NCBI GenBank assembly: GCA_947652605.1
Contig: OX393577.1
Span: 53,158,108-53,222,107, forward strand
Direction of reading: 5' to 3'
Length of the DNA: 64,000 nt
Origin: Elmis aenea
Lineage: Eukaryota > Arthropoda > Insecta > Coleoptera > Elmidae
Below the pieces are notes generated by a model that was not told where the DNA came from, searched no databases, and saw nothing but the letters and a program-made list of their open reading frames with translations. Below, in pieces: positions 1-12,700 of this stretch; the first letter of the stretch is position 1, and every line of letters begins with the position of its first letter. The position numbers were made by a program, and so were the translations under genes.

Positions 1-29
1 GTTTTGAAGGCCTGTTAGTCGTAAAAATT

Positions 30-435
30 AACTTTAATAACGAAGAAAAACGCGATATGCTGCCCATAACAAAAAACAAAGTTGGTTGTCTAAAACAAAA
101 ACGAATCGACCTAGGAAAAATTTGTGGCCACCATCCGATTCGGCTTAAAAAGTTGCTTGGGCAACGTTTTTACACATTTAAATATTTCAAACTCCAAAGG
201 AGTTGTAAACGATTTTCAAAAATGGACTTTCCAGTTTTTCCTAATTTTCTCGGATACCGTTTGAGATATTTCCAATTTCTCTTTGGATTATCAATAAGCA
301 TCGAATGTAGCAACTTTGCCAAATTTAAACCTACCCTCTATCTTCAGTAATAAGCGAGATCCCCATGGGCGCCCTCGAATTTGAATCACCCTGTATATTA
401 GGTTAGGTTAACCTAACCTATTTGTCTGTTATGTC
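30..435. repeat. Deletion derivative of a DUF4817-like transposon, copy 1
   Basis: The segment is nearly identical to 2799-3205. It begins with the start of a transposon ORF, encoding NFNNEEKRDMLPI in frame from about position 30, and then switches to sequence shared with 61730-62060. It ends TCACCCTGTATAT plus a TTAGG-containing palindrome (398-420). The left side of the window (1-29) also resembles 61081-61130, so the copy may extend past the window edge. Confidence 0.7.
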
Positions 436-526
436 AAAATATAAAAGTATGGTAGGCTAACGTCAAATGCCGAACTGTCAAATCGATGTCGCGACTTTGC
501 GTGACATTAAAAGTCGCGACTTTTGA

Positions 527-590
527 TAGTTCACACGGTGACATGTCGCGACTTTTGAAGTCGCGGCTTTAAATGTCACCGTGTGAACTA
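527..590. repeat. Short palindromic MITE remnant (CACGGTGACAT arms)
   Basis: TAGTTCACACGGTGACAT at the left pairs with ATGTCACCGTGTGAACTA at the right. The loop contains two GTCGCGACTT-like words, and a further partial copy of the same word lies at 486-520. Confidence 0.7.
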
Positions 591-2296
591 CCCATTACTA
601 AATGTTATTTAATCTAGCAATATTTTGCTCACTGTGTATAGAGGAATTTTAAATGCTGCTTTTTGCTCAAATAAAAGTAAGGTATTAATAAGGTATTCTG
701 ATTAAACATTATGCTTCAAAAATACGGTATTGCAGTTCCATAGAACGCTAACAAATATTTGTGCAATTTTTTCATGTTTAACTCACAGTTAAAAATTTAA
801 AAAATACAAAAAAACGCGCATACAGAGTAATTTTAGAACGGGAATTTAAGCATTTGCCTTGCTCTTGAAGTGTATGCCCAAAAATAAGCATGTCTCAGAT
901 AATGAGCAAACGACAAGCTTTTACTAATTCAATACGAATGAACATTTTACAGTTAACTCAATATAGCATAGATTTTTAATTCTATTACCATCACTGGTGC
1001 AATGACACTTAGTTAACATGTAACATCTGCGACTCAAGATTGTTGCATTTTTTTACATGAATATGCAAATCCCAAGCTCCTATTCAACTTTATTTTTCAC
1101 GCTTGTTTATTTTTCCGCGTTTATCTGTTACATCTCGTTACTTCCAATAGCTACAGAGCAACCTAACAGGAAAATGCATGATACATCGTAACTAATAACG
1201 TATGATGATGTATCAAATGCACTGGTTATAGCAATTAGCAAATTAAAAGGTTTCAAACTGAACGCCTTGAAGCATTCTGCAAAACTCAGCAATATCTAAT
1301 TAAAAGGAAATATTCTACGGAACTCGAACATATATTTTGCGTTTAAGAAGGGGAAAAAAACATCTCACAAGCAGCAATTTTTTTTGTGTTAGCAATTTGT
1401 AGGAAGGTAAAATTATAATAATGAACACACTAAGACACGAGATAATAATTTTTTTCTTTACTATTTTTATTTTTGATGGTGGTTTAATCATCGCTCGCAA
1501 AAGCAACGATCTCAGTAGATCCGCAAATTTACTTCCCCCAAAAGCAATGTGCAATTGGAGATTTCTCTCCCTCTCAAATCGCACCAGCATCGACCATAGA
1601 GGCAGGGGCAAAAAAAGGTAGCTTTTGTCCGGGTATTGATCTTTTGCGAGGGATTTGTCAGCTGTAGACGACTTGCTTTGTCTACTAGAGAAAAACGCTC
1701 AGAAACGTCTTACATCTGACTCCTTTTCAGCAGAACAAAGTCGCCGTACAAGTGTGAAGTTTAAGATAAAAATACAGCAAAACCAACTACTAAAAGTCAA
1801 TATTTTTTTACTTAACACTGAGACATTCGACTAAAACTCCAAGTAAAAAAAAAACGTTAAAATAATATCTACCAACAAACTTTAAACCAAATTAATTGCA
1901 CTTTTAACAACCCATTTATGCCCAGAACTATTTTCGTTGAGATTTTTTTTAACTTTCCATAACTCTTGTTCAATATCTAAATAATTTTCGAGATGTTGTT
2001 TTATAAAACTGAACTTTTTCAAGGTCAACTATAAGAGATAAGTAAATTAACATTCATTTGAGATATTCATAACATCGTGTAAGGGTTCATTACATTGATT
2101 ACAAGTTTTCGTCGTTTTATTTTTTCTCGATTGCTGCACAATAATAACACGCTCTCTTTTTTTACGATTTTGATATTCTGCGTTTTCCAACTGGTCCCTA
2201 AGCTGATTATTTTTCCATATTTTTTCAATAATGATACTACACTACGCATTAACTCCAAATCGTCAATATTTTTACCATAAGATCGAGCTAAAATGC
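591..2296. other. Intergenic or intronic sequence, nothing recognised
   Basis: AT-rich sequence with no exon-like reading frame, tRNA or repeat that I could identify. Short open frames near 1315-1621 have no protein-like composition. Confidence 0.4.
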
Positions 2297-2798
2297 ATCC
2301 AGAGTAGGGATTCTGTGTCGAGACAACCCGGGAATTTATTCCCGGAAATTCCCGGACTTTTTGGTATCTCGATTCCCGGGAATTGCAAAAAAAATCCCGG
2401 GACTCGAGACTTTTCGATTCAAATTTTATATAATATAGCAAAATTTATTGTTTTAAAATAAAACCGGTACAGTCGAAAACAACCCATGCCCAGCTTGTAT
2501 ACGAGCAGGTAACAAGTGAACAGTTAATAAAGGGTCAGCAAAGTGATTACGTTAATTATCTCGTTGATAATAATGTAGTTACAAATATGTTGCACATGTT
2601 ATTCCTAGAAGAATTCGCAAGAAATTTTCTAGAGCAGGGTTGAATTTGGTCGTTTGAAAGATCAGTCTGTCTTTTGATTTTACCTAAATACGTTCGTTTT
2701 CTTGTGCTTTACGGTTTCCGTCGTGTACCTACTTGTGAACTGCAGATCTCGGAATATTTCAAACCAAATTATTGAACCAGCAAAGAAGTTCAATAATG

Positions 2799-3205
2799 AA
2801 CTTTAATAACGAAGAAAAACGCGATATGCTGCCCATAACAAAAAACAAAGTTGGTTGTCTAAAACAAAAACGAATCGACCTAGGAAAAATTTGTGACCAC
2901 TATCCGATTCGGCTTAAATAGTTGCTTGGGCAATGTGTTTACACTTTTGAAATATTTCAAACTCCAAAGGAGTTATAAACGATTTTCAAAAATGGACTTT
3001 CCAGTTTTTCCTAATTTTCTCCGATACCGTTTGAGATATTTCCAATTTCTCTTTGGATTATCAATAAGCATCGAAAGTAGCAACTTTGCCAAATTTAAAC
3101 CTTCCCTCTATCTTCAGTAATAAGCGAGATCCCCATGGGCGCCCTCGAATTTGAATCACCCTGTATATTAGGTTAGGTTAACCTAACCTATTTGTCTGTT
3201 ATGTC
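2799..3205. repeat. DUF4817-like transposon derivative, copy 2, nested in hAT element 1
   Basis: This is almost identical to 30-435, including the terminal TTAGG palindrome (3168-3190). It is flanked by a 77-bp direct repeat, 2717-2793 and 3204-3280, which differ by one base that I can see. Confidence 0.75.
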
Positions 3206-3258
3206 CGTCGTGTACCTACTTGTGAACTGCAGATCTCGGAATATTTCAAACCAAATTA

Positions 3259-3519
3259 TTGAATCAGCAAAGAAGTTCAACCGTGAAAACAAAAAAATAC
3301 AACTATCAAAAGGAGTTTCAGATTTCTGAATCAACTGGGAACCGGACTCCGAATCTAAATCTTTTATATGAATCATTGCTCACAATTAAGCCAACATCAA
3401 CGAAAAGTGAGCGAACATTTTCTATTGGAGGAATATTTATCACAAAAATTAGAAATAGGCTATCTGACTCCTTAAATGCATTGGTATTTTTAAAACCCTA
3501 TTTTGCCATGCAAAAGTAA
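3259..3519 (+). pseudogene. hAT transposase C-terminal dimerisation domain remnant
   Basis: The reading frame contains the hATC hallmarks in order: PTSTKSERTFS, then IRNRLSD, then LVFLKPYF. Only the C-terminal part of a normally 500-600 aa transposase survives, and the upstream portion is interrupted by the insertion at 2799-3205. The protein is not expected to be functional. Confidence 0.75.
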
Positions 3520-3833
3520 ATTGTATTAATTTTTTTATCATAAACTCGATGTAATAATTACATTTAAAGATGTATTTTATATTGTATAATCATTAAATAA
3601 ATAGCATAGAAAATATTTTCCATTTGTCTAAATCCATTTATACCTACTTACATACAGGTATATATTTGTTTTTCCATTAGTAACATAATTTGATTTTCTA
3701 CATATTTTTTTTACGTTTCAAACGAAAAATAATCAAAGTCTCGAGTCCCGGGAATTCCCGGAACTTTTAAAAATTTGTGTCTCGAGTCCCGGGAATTGAA
3801 AAAACCCGAGACTTCAGAATCCCTAATCCAGAG

Positions 3834-4664
3834 TAGGGTTTCTCATATTTGACCATTTTGCTTGTCCCGCCATTCCGGGAAGAAATCGGCGTTTGTCCCG
3901 GGATGTAATAAATTATGTCAATATTCTTAAATAAATAACCCAAAAAACTAAGGGAGCGGTTTATTACTTAAAAACAACTCCAAGTCATATATGTAATACA
4001 TTTTGCTCCATGATTATTATAAATAATTAAATAATATTGGTGAGAGAAACATACATTTGGGAATTATAACCTTATTGCAATTTCATATTTATGAACACAA
4101 TAATATAATTTTTGCAATGAATTTCTGTAATGTGATTTGAGAAAACAAAGGTGATCTGTACTTCGGTCAATTAGTCTTTTTCTTAATTTATTAACAAAAA
4201 GTTCTGCTCGAAAAATACTCTCAGTCTCTATTGATGTAGGCGAAATTGTCTTGAGAGCATCTAGCAGCAAAGAAACATCGTTATCAATTATCATCAATAA
4301 AATTTCATTTATAAGCTATTTTGCTTCGAGTTACCAGGGTACACAAAAATAAAACTGTAAAAGTATTTTGATGATATTAACTTTGTCATGAATACCGGGC
4401 TTCTTTGCGCCATACTAAAGAAGACATAAAAAACAGAAAAATGATTTTGAAATAAAAATAAAGTTTTTCCATAATTTAATGTTAGTAAAGATAGTTATAA
4501 TAAATTCTGATAAATTATGATAGTATATGTATTACAAAGATCTTAGCACAAAATAAACGAAAATAACACTTTTTTTAAATCCCGGGAATACTTGGGACAA
4601 AAAGCATTTCCCGAGAAATATAAAATAGCTTAAGATGGACCGGGATCCCGGGAAAGAAACCCTA
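3834..4664. mobile_element. hAT-type element 2, TIR TAGGGTTTCTC, abutting element 1
   Basis: The termini are TAGGGTTTCTC (3834) and GAAAGAAACCCTA (4664). The same 8-bp site ATCCAGAG flanks it at 3826-3833 and 4665-4672. Subterminal CCCGGGA motifs resemble those of element 1. The interior contains a minus-strand transposase remnant at 4064-4297. Confidence 0.83.
4064..4297 (-). pseudogene. hAT transposase C-terminal remnant (element 2)
   Basis: The frame encodes SPTSIETESIFR, KLRKRLIDRST and HLCFLKSHY, which align with the hATC motif block. The usual SER triad residue is changed (TESIF), and nothing of the N-terminal catalytic region is seen. It is a degraded fragment. Confidence 0.65.
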
Positions 4665-4975
4665 ATCCAGAGACACAAAAATCCATGCATGCACAAATCA
4701 AACGGCCAAAATAATATGGGAGAGTACAATTTTTTCCTCATTTCGATGCGATAACTAGAAATATTTTTATTGATCTGACCAACACCTTTTGTTTATTTTT
4801 CTATGCGGCATAAATAATAGTATTACTCACTAGTAATTCGACAAGGCTGTTGTCTATAAACAAAAGAAAAACGCCCAGAGAATCACCCATTTCACTATAA
4901 AGTACAGGTGCAATAAAAAGTGTGTTGGCATGTTCAAAATTAGCTAATTCACCACCAACCCGAACATCATTGATT

Positions 4976-5449
4976 TGCCCAAAGGGTCGTTAACGATCCT
5001 TCCAAACATGAGAAACAAAAAGTGAATAAAAGTGCAGATAGTTTCAAATTTAACAATGACTTACATAAATTCAATAGTTATTGGGGATGTAGTGAATAAA
5101 ATAATTGTACTCAAATTTAAAAATATTATTTACCAATAATATAAATTATCCAACGCTCACTAACAAAAATCGTTTGTTAGTTGTTTTTGACGTCCGTGAA
5201 TAATTTAAGCGAAAATTAAAACAAATTATCTGGATTTACGTTTCTGTAAATCCAGATAATTTCTTTTAATTTTCGCTTAAAAAATCGTTTGATTAGATGG
5301 CTCACATCTTTTACACTGTCAACAAAACGAGCGATTTATGAAATCTAAAGATGAGGCCTTATATCATCTCTGACTTTATAAAAACAAAAACAGAAGTTGG
5401 TTTACAAGCTCAGATTTGTTTCAGTAATCGTTAAGGACCCTTTGGGCAT
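4976..5449. repeat. Fold-back element with inner hairpin
   Basis: The ends TTGCCCAAAGGGTCGTTAACGA and ATCGTTAAGGACCCTTTGGG are inverted repeats. An internal near-perfect hairpin (5204-5282, arms TAAGCGAAAATTAAAA) sits in the middle. Confidence 0.75.
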
Positions 5450-5495
5450 AAATGGGTTAAAGAATAACCAAATATGAAGCTGTTTTGCCCCTTAT

Positions 5496-5648
5496 GGACC
5501 AGATTGCACAAAATAACACTGTGGTGTTAAAATAGAAGTTAATCCCCAAAACAAGGCAATATCAGCGCCAACTATGCTGTTATTTTGCCTACTTAGCGTG
5601 GTTTAATTCTTGAGTTAATCCCAGGTTCATCTTTTATGCAATCGGACC
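5496..5648 (+). repeat. 150-bp MITE, copy 1 (GATTGCAC family)
   Basis: It starts GGACCAGATTGCACAAA and ends ATGCAATCGGACC, imperfect inverted termini. The interior ATCAGCGCCAACTA...TTTTGCCTA is shared with 18315-18466 (reverse) and 45897-46031. Confidence 0.7.
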
Positions 5649-6745
5649 TATGCCATTAATGAATGAAATGCAAAAAAACGAAGGTAATTTTTTTCGTCAA
5701 CACTTCACAAGAAACATTTTTATTATAGCAACATACAATACGTAAATACATTCATATAAAAGATATTTTTATACGCCCTTGTCACATCCAAGCGGCAATA
5801 AAAATTGATATAAAAGGTTATTCTTTACAACCGTTTTAGTAAAAAAAAAACATAAACAATTTTGAGTGTTGAGTAAACCGTTAAAACAAATGACACTAAT
5901 ATGATGTTAACATTTGCATCACTTTATTACTCATGTATTTAAATAATCTAAGGTTAAACACATACACAAACTTATGTATGAAGTTGTCTGTCGGTATACT
6001 TCTAGTATTTAAAAAAAACTTAACCAAGGTCGTATGATCAGAGTGTTGATCATCACAAATTAAAATTTTACTTATGATTTAACGTGAATATGACGTAACG
6101 ATCCGTAATTATGCATCTTCCCCGAAGAAAAATGTACACTACATTTTTATTATACAAAATCATACCGCATAATTCCAGGTATTGTTTATTAATTAAATTT
6201 AACAGAAATTATCATGGATGAAATGGTTATGTAACGCGTTCGTAAAAAATTGATTATCATTTATCAAGACCACTTTTTTGTATTAAGATGTACATCAGCC
6301 ATTTAAATGCTAATGTACGACACAAAGCCAAAATAAGGACACCTGTTTGGAGGAGCGTTCTTCAAATTTAAAAAAAAAGGAAGTAATTTATGCGAAACAT
6401 TTGCTTTGTTTCATCTGAAGCTGAGCCAAATAGCGTTTGTCGTTAAAAGACAAATTGAAAAGTTAAAAAAATCAAGTATATCGCGCCAAATTTTAAAGAC
6501 ACATTTCTCACAATTTCTTAGGGAAATATTTCATTTTCTTTGACTTTTTCATTATATACTCGCTTCCTTAAGTTTTATATTGCAACCAGTGGCGTACGCC
6601 GAAATTAATTTGTGGTGTGTAAATTATTATTTGTTCATCTTAATAATAACAAAACTTGAATATTCAGGTACATAATAAACGCTCCTGATTTCAATTGTTT
6701 TTAACGCCTGCGACGTTTTTAACGTTTTGAAATTAATTTTTACAG
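5649..6745. other. Intron or upstream sequence of the glycine-rich gene, nothing recognised
   Basis: AT-rich sequence with no exon-like frame. A CAGTGGCGTACGCC word at about 6588 resembles one end of a hAT-type MITE, but no matching right end is visible. Confidence 0.35.
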
Positions 6746-9700
6746 GTTACGATCCCGGATATAATCCAAACATCGGCGGCGGATATAGTGGCGCCGGAGG
6801 ACATCCAGGACCAGGACACACTCAATCTTTCGCTGGCACATCCAGCGGCTCTAATGCGGGTCTTGGAGGATCAGGGTATGTACTTTATTAATAATCCATC
6901 TGTATTTTGTAATTAGATACAGTCAACAAAAGCATACCGATAAAAACAAACGTCAACCGTGTGGTGTTAAAGCATTAACTCAGTTGGCTAAAATGCTGCT
7001 AGTTGGTGCTTTGTTCGCGATGGCACAATTAAAACAAATACTACAATAGCGGATCGTCGACGTCGTGATACAGGCATTTGTTTAAAATTTAGCAAAAGAT
7101 CGAAAATCGAAACATTTATGAATACGAAGCTGCTATTGCACTTAAACAAAGACGGTTTAAAAAAAAACAAAAACAAAAGAAGCAAAAAACTCTCGGTTAC
7201 CGTAATAGTTAGCGAAAATCTAATATCGGTCTCTTGGGCCAATTTTTTTGAGAAAAGAACGCCTCTGTAATCAGATTTTTTATATTGCTTTCCATTTTGA
7301 CACTATACAGATGAAAAATAAAATATCCTCTCTTATGAAAATTTACTACAACTTCTTTATTAATCAAAATAGAACAAAATTTTATGAACGTATTTTATTA
7401 ACATTTTAATGCTTAATTTAAAGACAAAATTTTTTTTTTTTTTGGCAAATTTGACTTTCGAGATATGAAGTAGGTATACTATACACTTATATTTTTTTAA
7501 ATAGAAACCCTACCTGGCCATGAATTTATATAAAAGAAAATTTTTTTGGGTTTCAAAAAATATATACTTTTATATATTTTTTAAGTAAAGTAATCGAAAT
7601 ATGGATGATTTTATCATCAAAGTTTGCCATGATTTCGTAAACAAGTGGTGTTTGCAGTTAATAAACAACTAAACGTCATATTCAAGTAAATTAATAAAGT
7701 TTTAAGCAAATTTGGGTGTATTTTTGTATTTTATAGGTACCTAACTATTTATTGTGGTATTGTGAACATGGCTAAATTTGAACACTTCGAAAAGTTTAAG
7801 ATGTTAAAAGTTTACATTGTAAGTTGTAAAAACGTAGCGACTGCTGCAAAATTTACTTGGAAATGACGTTTAGTTGTTTATTAATTAAAAACATCAGTTG
7901 TTTACGAAATCATGGCAAACTTTAATGAAAAAAAAAACACAAAAATAGCCATATCTGGGTTATTTTATACAGGGTGTGTAAAAATTAGCGGAAGGGCTAC
8001 ACGTGACGATGTTCTTCGTAAAATTCCAAGTCGAAAATCTTAATACGAAAATGTTGTACCATGCTTGCTGTGTCTGCAAGAGGTCCTCAAAGTTTTGACA
8101 TTTAGTCCTTTAATAAGCGTTATTATTTAATACTTGCAAATGAAAAAGCTGCAATTTGGAATAAAAATAGATTTCGAATAGTATTTTTTCCTAGATATAG
8201 TGTTCTTCCTTTCAAAAATTGGTGTTGAAAATATGTAAATCACTGATTTTAATGACAGTTATACATATGGCAACATTGTCATTAGCCGTCATCTCTGTTT
8301 TTCTCGTAATTATTTCTTGTTTGTGTTTTACGATACCCAAAAGTTTGCAGCTATGTTTACAAACTGAAGGCTTTCAGTTCGAACAAAAAATGTAAATACC
8401 TAAGTAAAAATTGCTGATAAAAAAATGTCCAAACGCAAATCAATGTATGCAATGTTGCCAATTTTTTTTTTCTTTAAATGGTTCCTGAGGCCATAGGAAG
8501 CATGGTACAACATTTTCGTATTAAGATTTTCGACTTAGAATTTTACGAAGAACATCGCTCCGTGTAGCCCTTCCGCCAATTTTTACACACCCTGTATAAC
8601 AAATATATAAATCTATATATTTTGGAAAAGCTAATAAAATTCTCTTTCATATAGTCATAACCACATCGGGTTTCTATTTAAAAAAATATAGGTTAACTGA
8701 AGTATAAAGATATGAATATTTCAAAAATCAAAACCGCTAAAAAAATTAATTGTTTTTAATTAAGCATTGAAATGTTAATAAAAAAAGCTTAATAACATTT
8801 TTCGTGCCAAAATGGAAAGCGATACAAAAAATCTGATTATACAGGTGCTCTTTTCTCAAAAAAATAGCACAAGAGACCGATCAGATTTTCGTTAACTATT
8901 ACGGTAACCGAGATAGGTACCCAGTAAAACATTCGAATTTGATCCACCCTGTAATGTATTTACTGTACTTTTATTATAAATTACATAAACTCCAAATAGA
9001 AACATGTAATTTTTTGTTGTGCCATTTTTCACACAACATATGGGGGCTGGGGGCGTAAAAATTGTACTCGCAAGCAGAATACTAACAGGCCAGAACCGGC
9101 GTTGATTGTAAAACCAATAATTTTTAAATCACATTAAAATGTTTGACTATTTATTTTTTATATTCGCCTAAGGGTGGTGTAGTAAACACAAATAAAAATT
9201 AAGGACGATCGACACGTACATAATTAAATAGTTATTTATGTATCAAGGCCAAAAAGTACGTTTTGGCCGAGGTGCATATTACATTTTTTGTGCGATCGAA
9301 TTAAAAACAATTTGAATTTTTAGTGACTTTCAAAATTATAGGTTAGAAACTACGTGACATTCTGTCACTGACAGATGACGGCGTATGTACTGCATTACCG
9401 GCCCTCTCCTTAGCAACGGCCGTAAAAGTTACTTTTTCGGCCGTTGCTAAGGGTAACGGCCTGAAAAGTAACTTTTACGGCCGTTGCTAAGGATAGGGCC
9501 GGTAATGCAGTACTTTATGGTTGCTAACGCGTCCGCCAAACAGCTGTTTCTAGTACGATCGCACAAAAAAGTTATTTGATGAATGCATCATGTAGAAAAT
9601 TATACTTTTTAAAAGCCCTTTTTCGTAAGACGCCATTGTGATTGGTTAAAAAAGTTTGTTATAAAACAAAAATGTTTACGATCATAAACATTAACAGAAA

Positions 9701-12700
9701 TCAATGAAAGTATATTAATTTTGATCACGGATAATTCGCACTCCATTTAAGGTTAAATAACTGTATCAAAATTACACACTTCAACGATACCACCTTGAGA
9801 AAGTTCAAAAATACCTTACATTGTGTTTATTTAAAATTTGATAAAAACTGTTAAGAAGCATCCTTGCGGAAAACCCCCGGTTGCAAAATTAGATATTGTT
9901 TTAATTGCGTATTCACGCCATTTACAAACAGTAGGTAGTCCGTAGAATCTCAAATAAATCTATTCATATCGTTTGCATTTCAATAAGAGCGTTTATCTTA
10001 TTTATTTGTTTACGACATGTTGCTAAACAGTAGTAAATCTTAATTTTGGGAAGCGATGGAAATACCAAATCGGCTACAAATGGAAAAACCAAATGTCATC
10101 TACAAGTCACGTACACAACGCCCAGCAATAACATGATAATTGTTTATTGGAGCACTTCAAAAACTACTACCACCATAAAATCATAAAATTTATTTTGAAT
10201 GCCATTTCAATTTATAATAATTCGGAAGGCAAACAAGGGACAGTACCGTAAAAGCAACGAGTATTTATACAGCGTGCACAGAAAGTAACGTAACCGATCA
10301 ACTTTACAAAAAAAAGTTTTATATAAAAGTTGTTGTGGTCAGTTTAAAGATCAAAATATTATTGTAGTTGACATTTAAAACAAATTTTCGAGATGTTTCC
10401 AAAGCCTACTAGTTTAATGCTATTAAATATTGTGTTTGTATCCGTAAATTATTAAGAAAACCGCAACAACTCGAGAAATATCTACTGATTTTTGAAGTAA
10501 TTTAAATTTAATAGGTTTTGAAGATAATTACATCATCAAAAAGAAAATGTAAAAAAATCATAGGGTTTTCCATTTGAAAAAAAAACAATTATTCTATTTT
10601 AAAGTTTGTGTAAATAGACCGGGCATATGGAACACCCTGTGTATTATTTTAAAATTTTAACTAGTCAAAAATCACTATGACACTATTGTCCTTCAAAGTT
10701 TCAAATGAATTCGTTCTGAAATGGCCAAGTTGTGAAATATCATTATTTTTTTAACTCCTGTTTCTGTCAATATTTTTATAAAAACTTAATTAACTCAAAA
10801 ACGACTGAATTTAGATACATAAAACCTACATATTATTGAAAAAGAATTCAATCTAAAAATTATAAAATATACTGGTTGTTTCATTTAAAAAAAAAACGTA
10901 TCGGTGCGCAAAAACAAAACATTGTGTATAGTCCAAAATAATTTAAGGGTATGTAGTAAATGACTACAAACAGCTTAGACATAAAACTGTTTTGTAAAAT
11001 TGTCCCAAGACGAGATATTGATCCGTTACGTTATTTTTTGTACACACTGTATACTATAATGCAAAAATTACGATTTTACTAAGAAAGATCACCAATACGG
11101 AAACACTTTACTCATCTTTTTCGTTTTACTTGTATTTATCGTTCATTAAATTTAACATATTTTAGAAAATGTACCGTAAAATGGTTCTAAATGTTAAAAA
11201 CGGGGTAACTAGAACACGTTTAACAATATCCAGATTTAATCTGGAGGCTTTGTAATAATTTTTTACAATCGTAGCAACACCCTCCCAGCAATAATACAAT
11301 CCAAGTCAGAACACATTGTATATTTGTTTACTTCTTTGAATTTGATGATCATTCTATTTACCATAAAGTTCAACAAATGATAGCATAATAGTAAAAACGT
11401 CATAAATAAAACGTGAAATTAAAGTTTTTAAAACTTTTTCAGAAACTGGACACAATATAAACATTTTCACTTTAGATTCTAACAAGAACGCAAAAATACA
11501 TTACTAATTTAAACATCCTTTTATCTCTTAAACGCTTAGACATTCTAATGTTTTTCATGAAGTATTAAAAGCGATTTATTTTTATAAAAGTTTATCATAC
11601 TGTATTTAAATTAAAGCCAAAAAATGTTCATCTTATTGTTTTCAATTTTTTGAGAAGAAAAAGTCAATCCAGTAACTATTTTATATCTGTGACTAAAGCA
11701 AATAACGTTTTCACAAAAATAAATTTGCGAATTTATCAACTTTACATTTTTCTATAAATAATTTAATTTCTTAGAGTGTATCATATAATTTTCCAAGACC
11801 CTGGAAACGTTCATTTACATCAGTGGTCCTCCAACCCGTCGTTCTCGAGGATTTTATATTTTCAATAATAAATTTTTTCCCATATTTACCTTTGTTATGC
11901 TAGGCAATACAATTTTGAGGCAATAATTTTATAATTCTCGGGTACGAATTTGACATAAAAAGTGATCATAGACCAAAAAAAGGTTGGAGACCACTGATTT
12001 ACATCAATGGTTAATCGAATATCGCTTTTGCATCTTGATGTATTTGCAAATATCTGTATACAGCGCCAATCAAAAAGTCTGCAACAAATAAAAAAGTTTT
12101 TTATTGTCAATTTCTCAGAATATTTTGTTTCTGATAAAAGTTGGTGGATGGCCAAAAACTAATTTTAAGAAAAAAAGTTCAATCAAGAATCATATCACAC
12201 TAGATTTTAGCAATTTTAGAAACATGTATTAACAAGAGTAAAGTGCCCTTATTTTAAGTTACAAAAAACGTTAAAAGAAGAGCACTTTACTCTTGTAAAT
12301 ATTTCTAAAATCGTTAAAATCTAGTGTCGTATGAATTTTTATTAATTTGTTTTTCTCCTTAAAATTCGTTTTAGATCATGCACCAACTTTTATTAGGAAT
12401 AAAATTTTCTGAAAAATCGATAATAAAACAAGTTTTCAATTAATTGTTGCAGACTTTTTGAATGACGCTGTTTATTAACATTGACGTGATATTAATATAT
12501 CCCAAAAAATTAAGGCAATAGTTATGAGACACGTAAATATTGTTTAAACATGGAAATCATGTGAACTTGAACACATCATTTTTAGAACCTGTCGACCTTC
12601 ACGCCGCTAAAGCGAGGCTGCGCGATTTGTAGATAATTGATTCCACCGCGTATTTGTTACATCGAAAATTTCTCGTTTGCCAGACAACTTATAATTATAA

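Larger units (their letters stand above)
2305..3825. mobile_element. hAT-type element 1, TIR TAGGGATTCTG, with internal insertion
   Basis: The termini TAGGGATTCTG (2305) and CAGAATCCCTA (3825) are inverted repeats, followed on each side by subterminal CCCGGGAATT/CTCGAG motifs. The 8-bp target duplication ATCCAGAG is exact at 2297-2304 and 3826-3833. The interior holds a decayed transposase C terminus (3259-3519) and an inserted DUF4817-type derivative (2799-3205). The element is non-autonomous in its present state. Confidence 0.85.

Noticed and set aside
398..420. Interstitial telomere array
   Set aside because: Only two TTAGG units face each other, with no array, so a telomeric origin is not supported. 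It is kept only as a low-interest observation.
2067..2441. 124-aa minus-strand ORF
   Set aside because: It crosses the left end of a hAT element, so the C-terminal and N-terminal halves are unrelated DNA. The composition is low-quality.
6588..6601. CAGTGGCGTACGCC as a complete MITE
   Set aside because: No inverted partner or target duplication was found within a reasonable distance.
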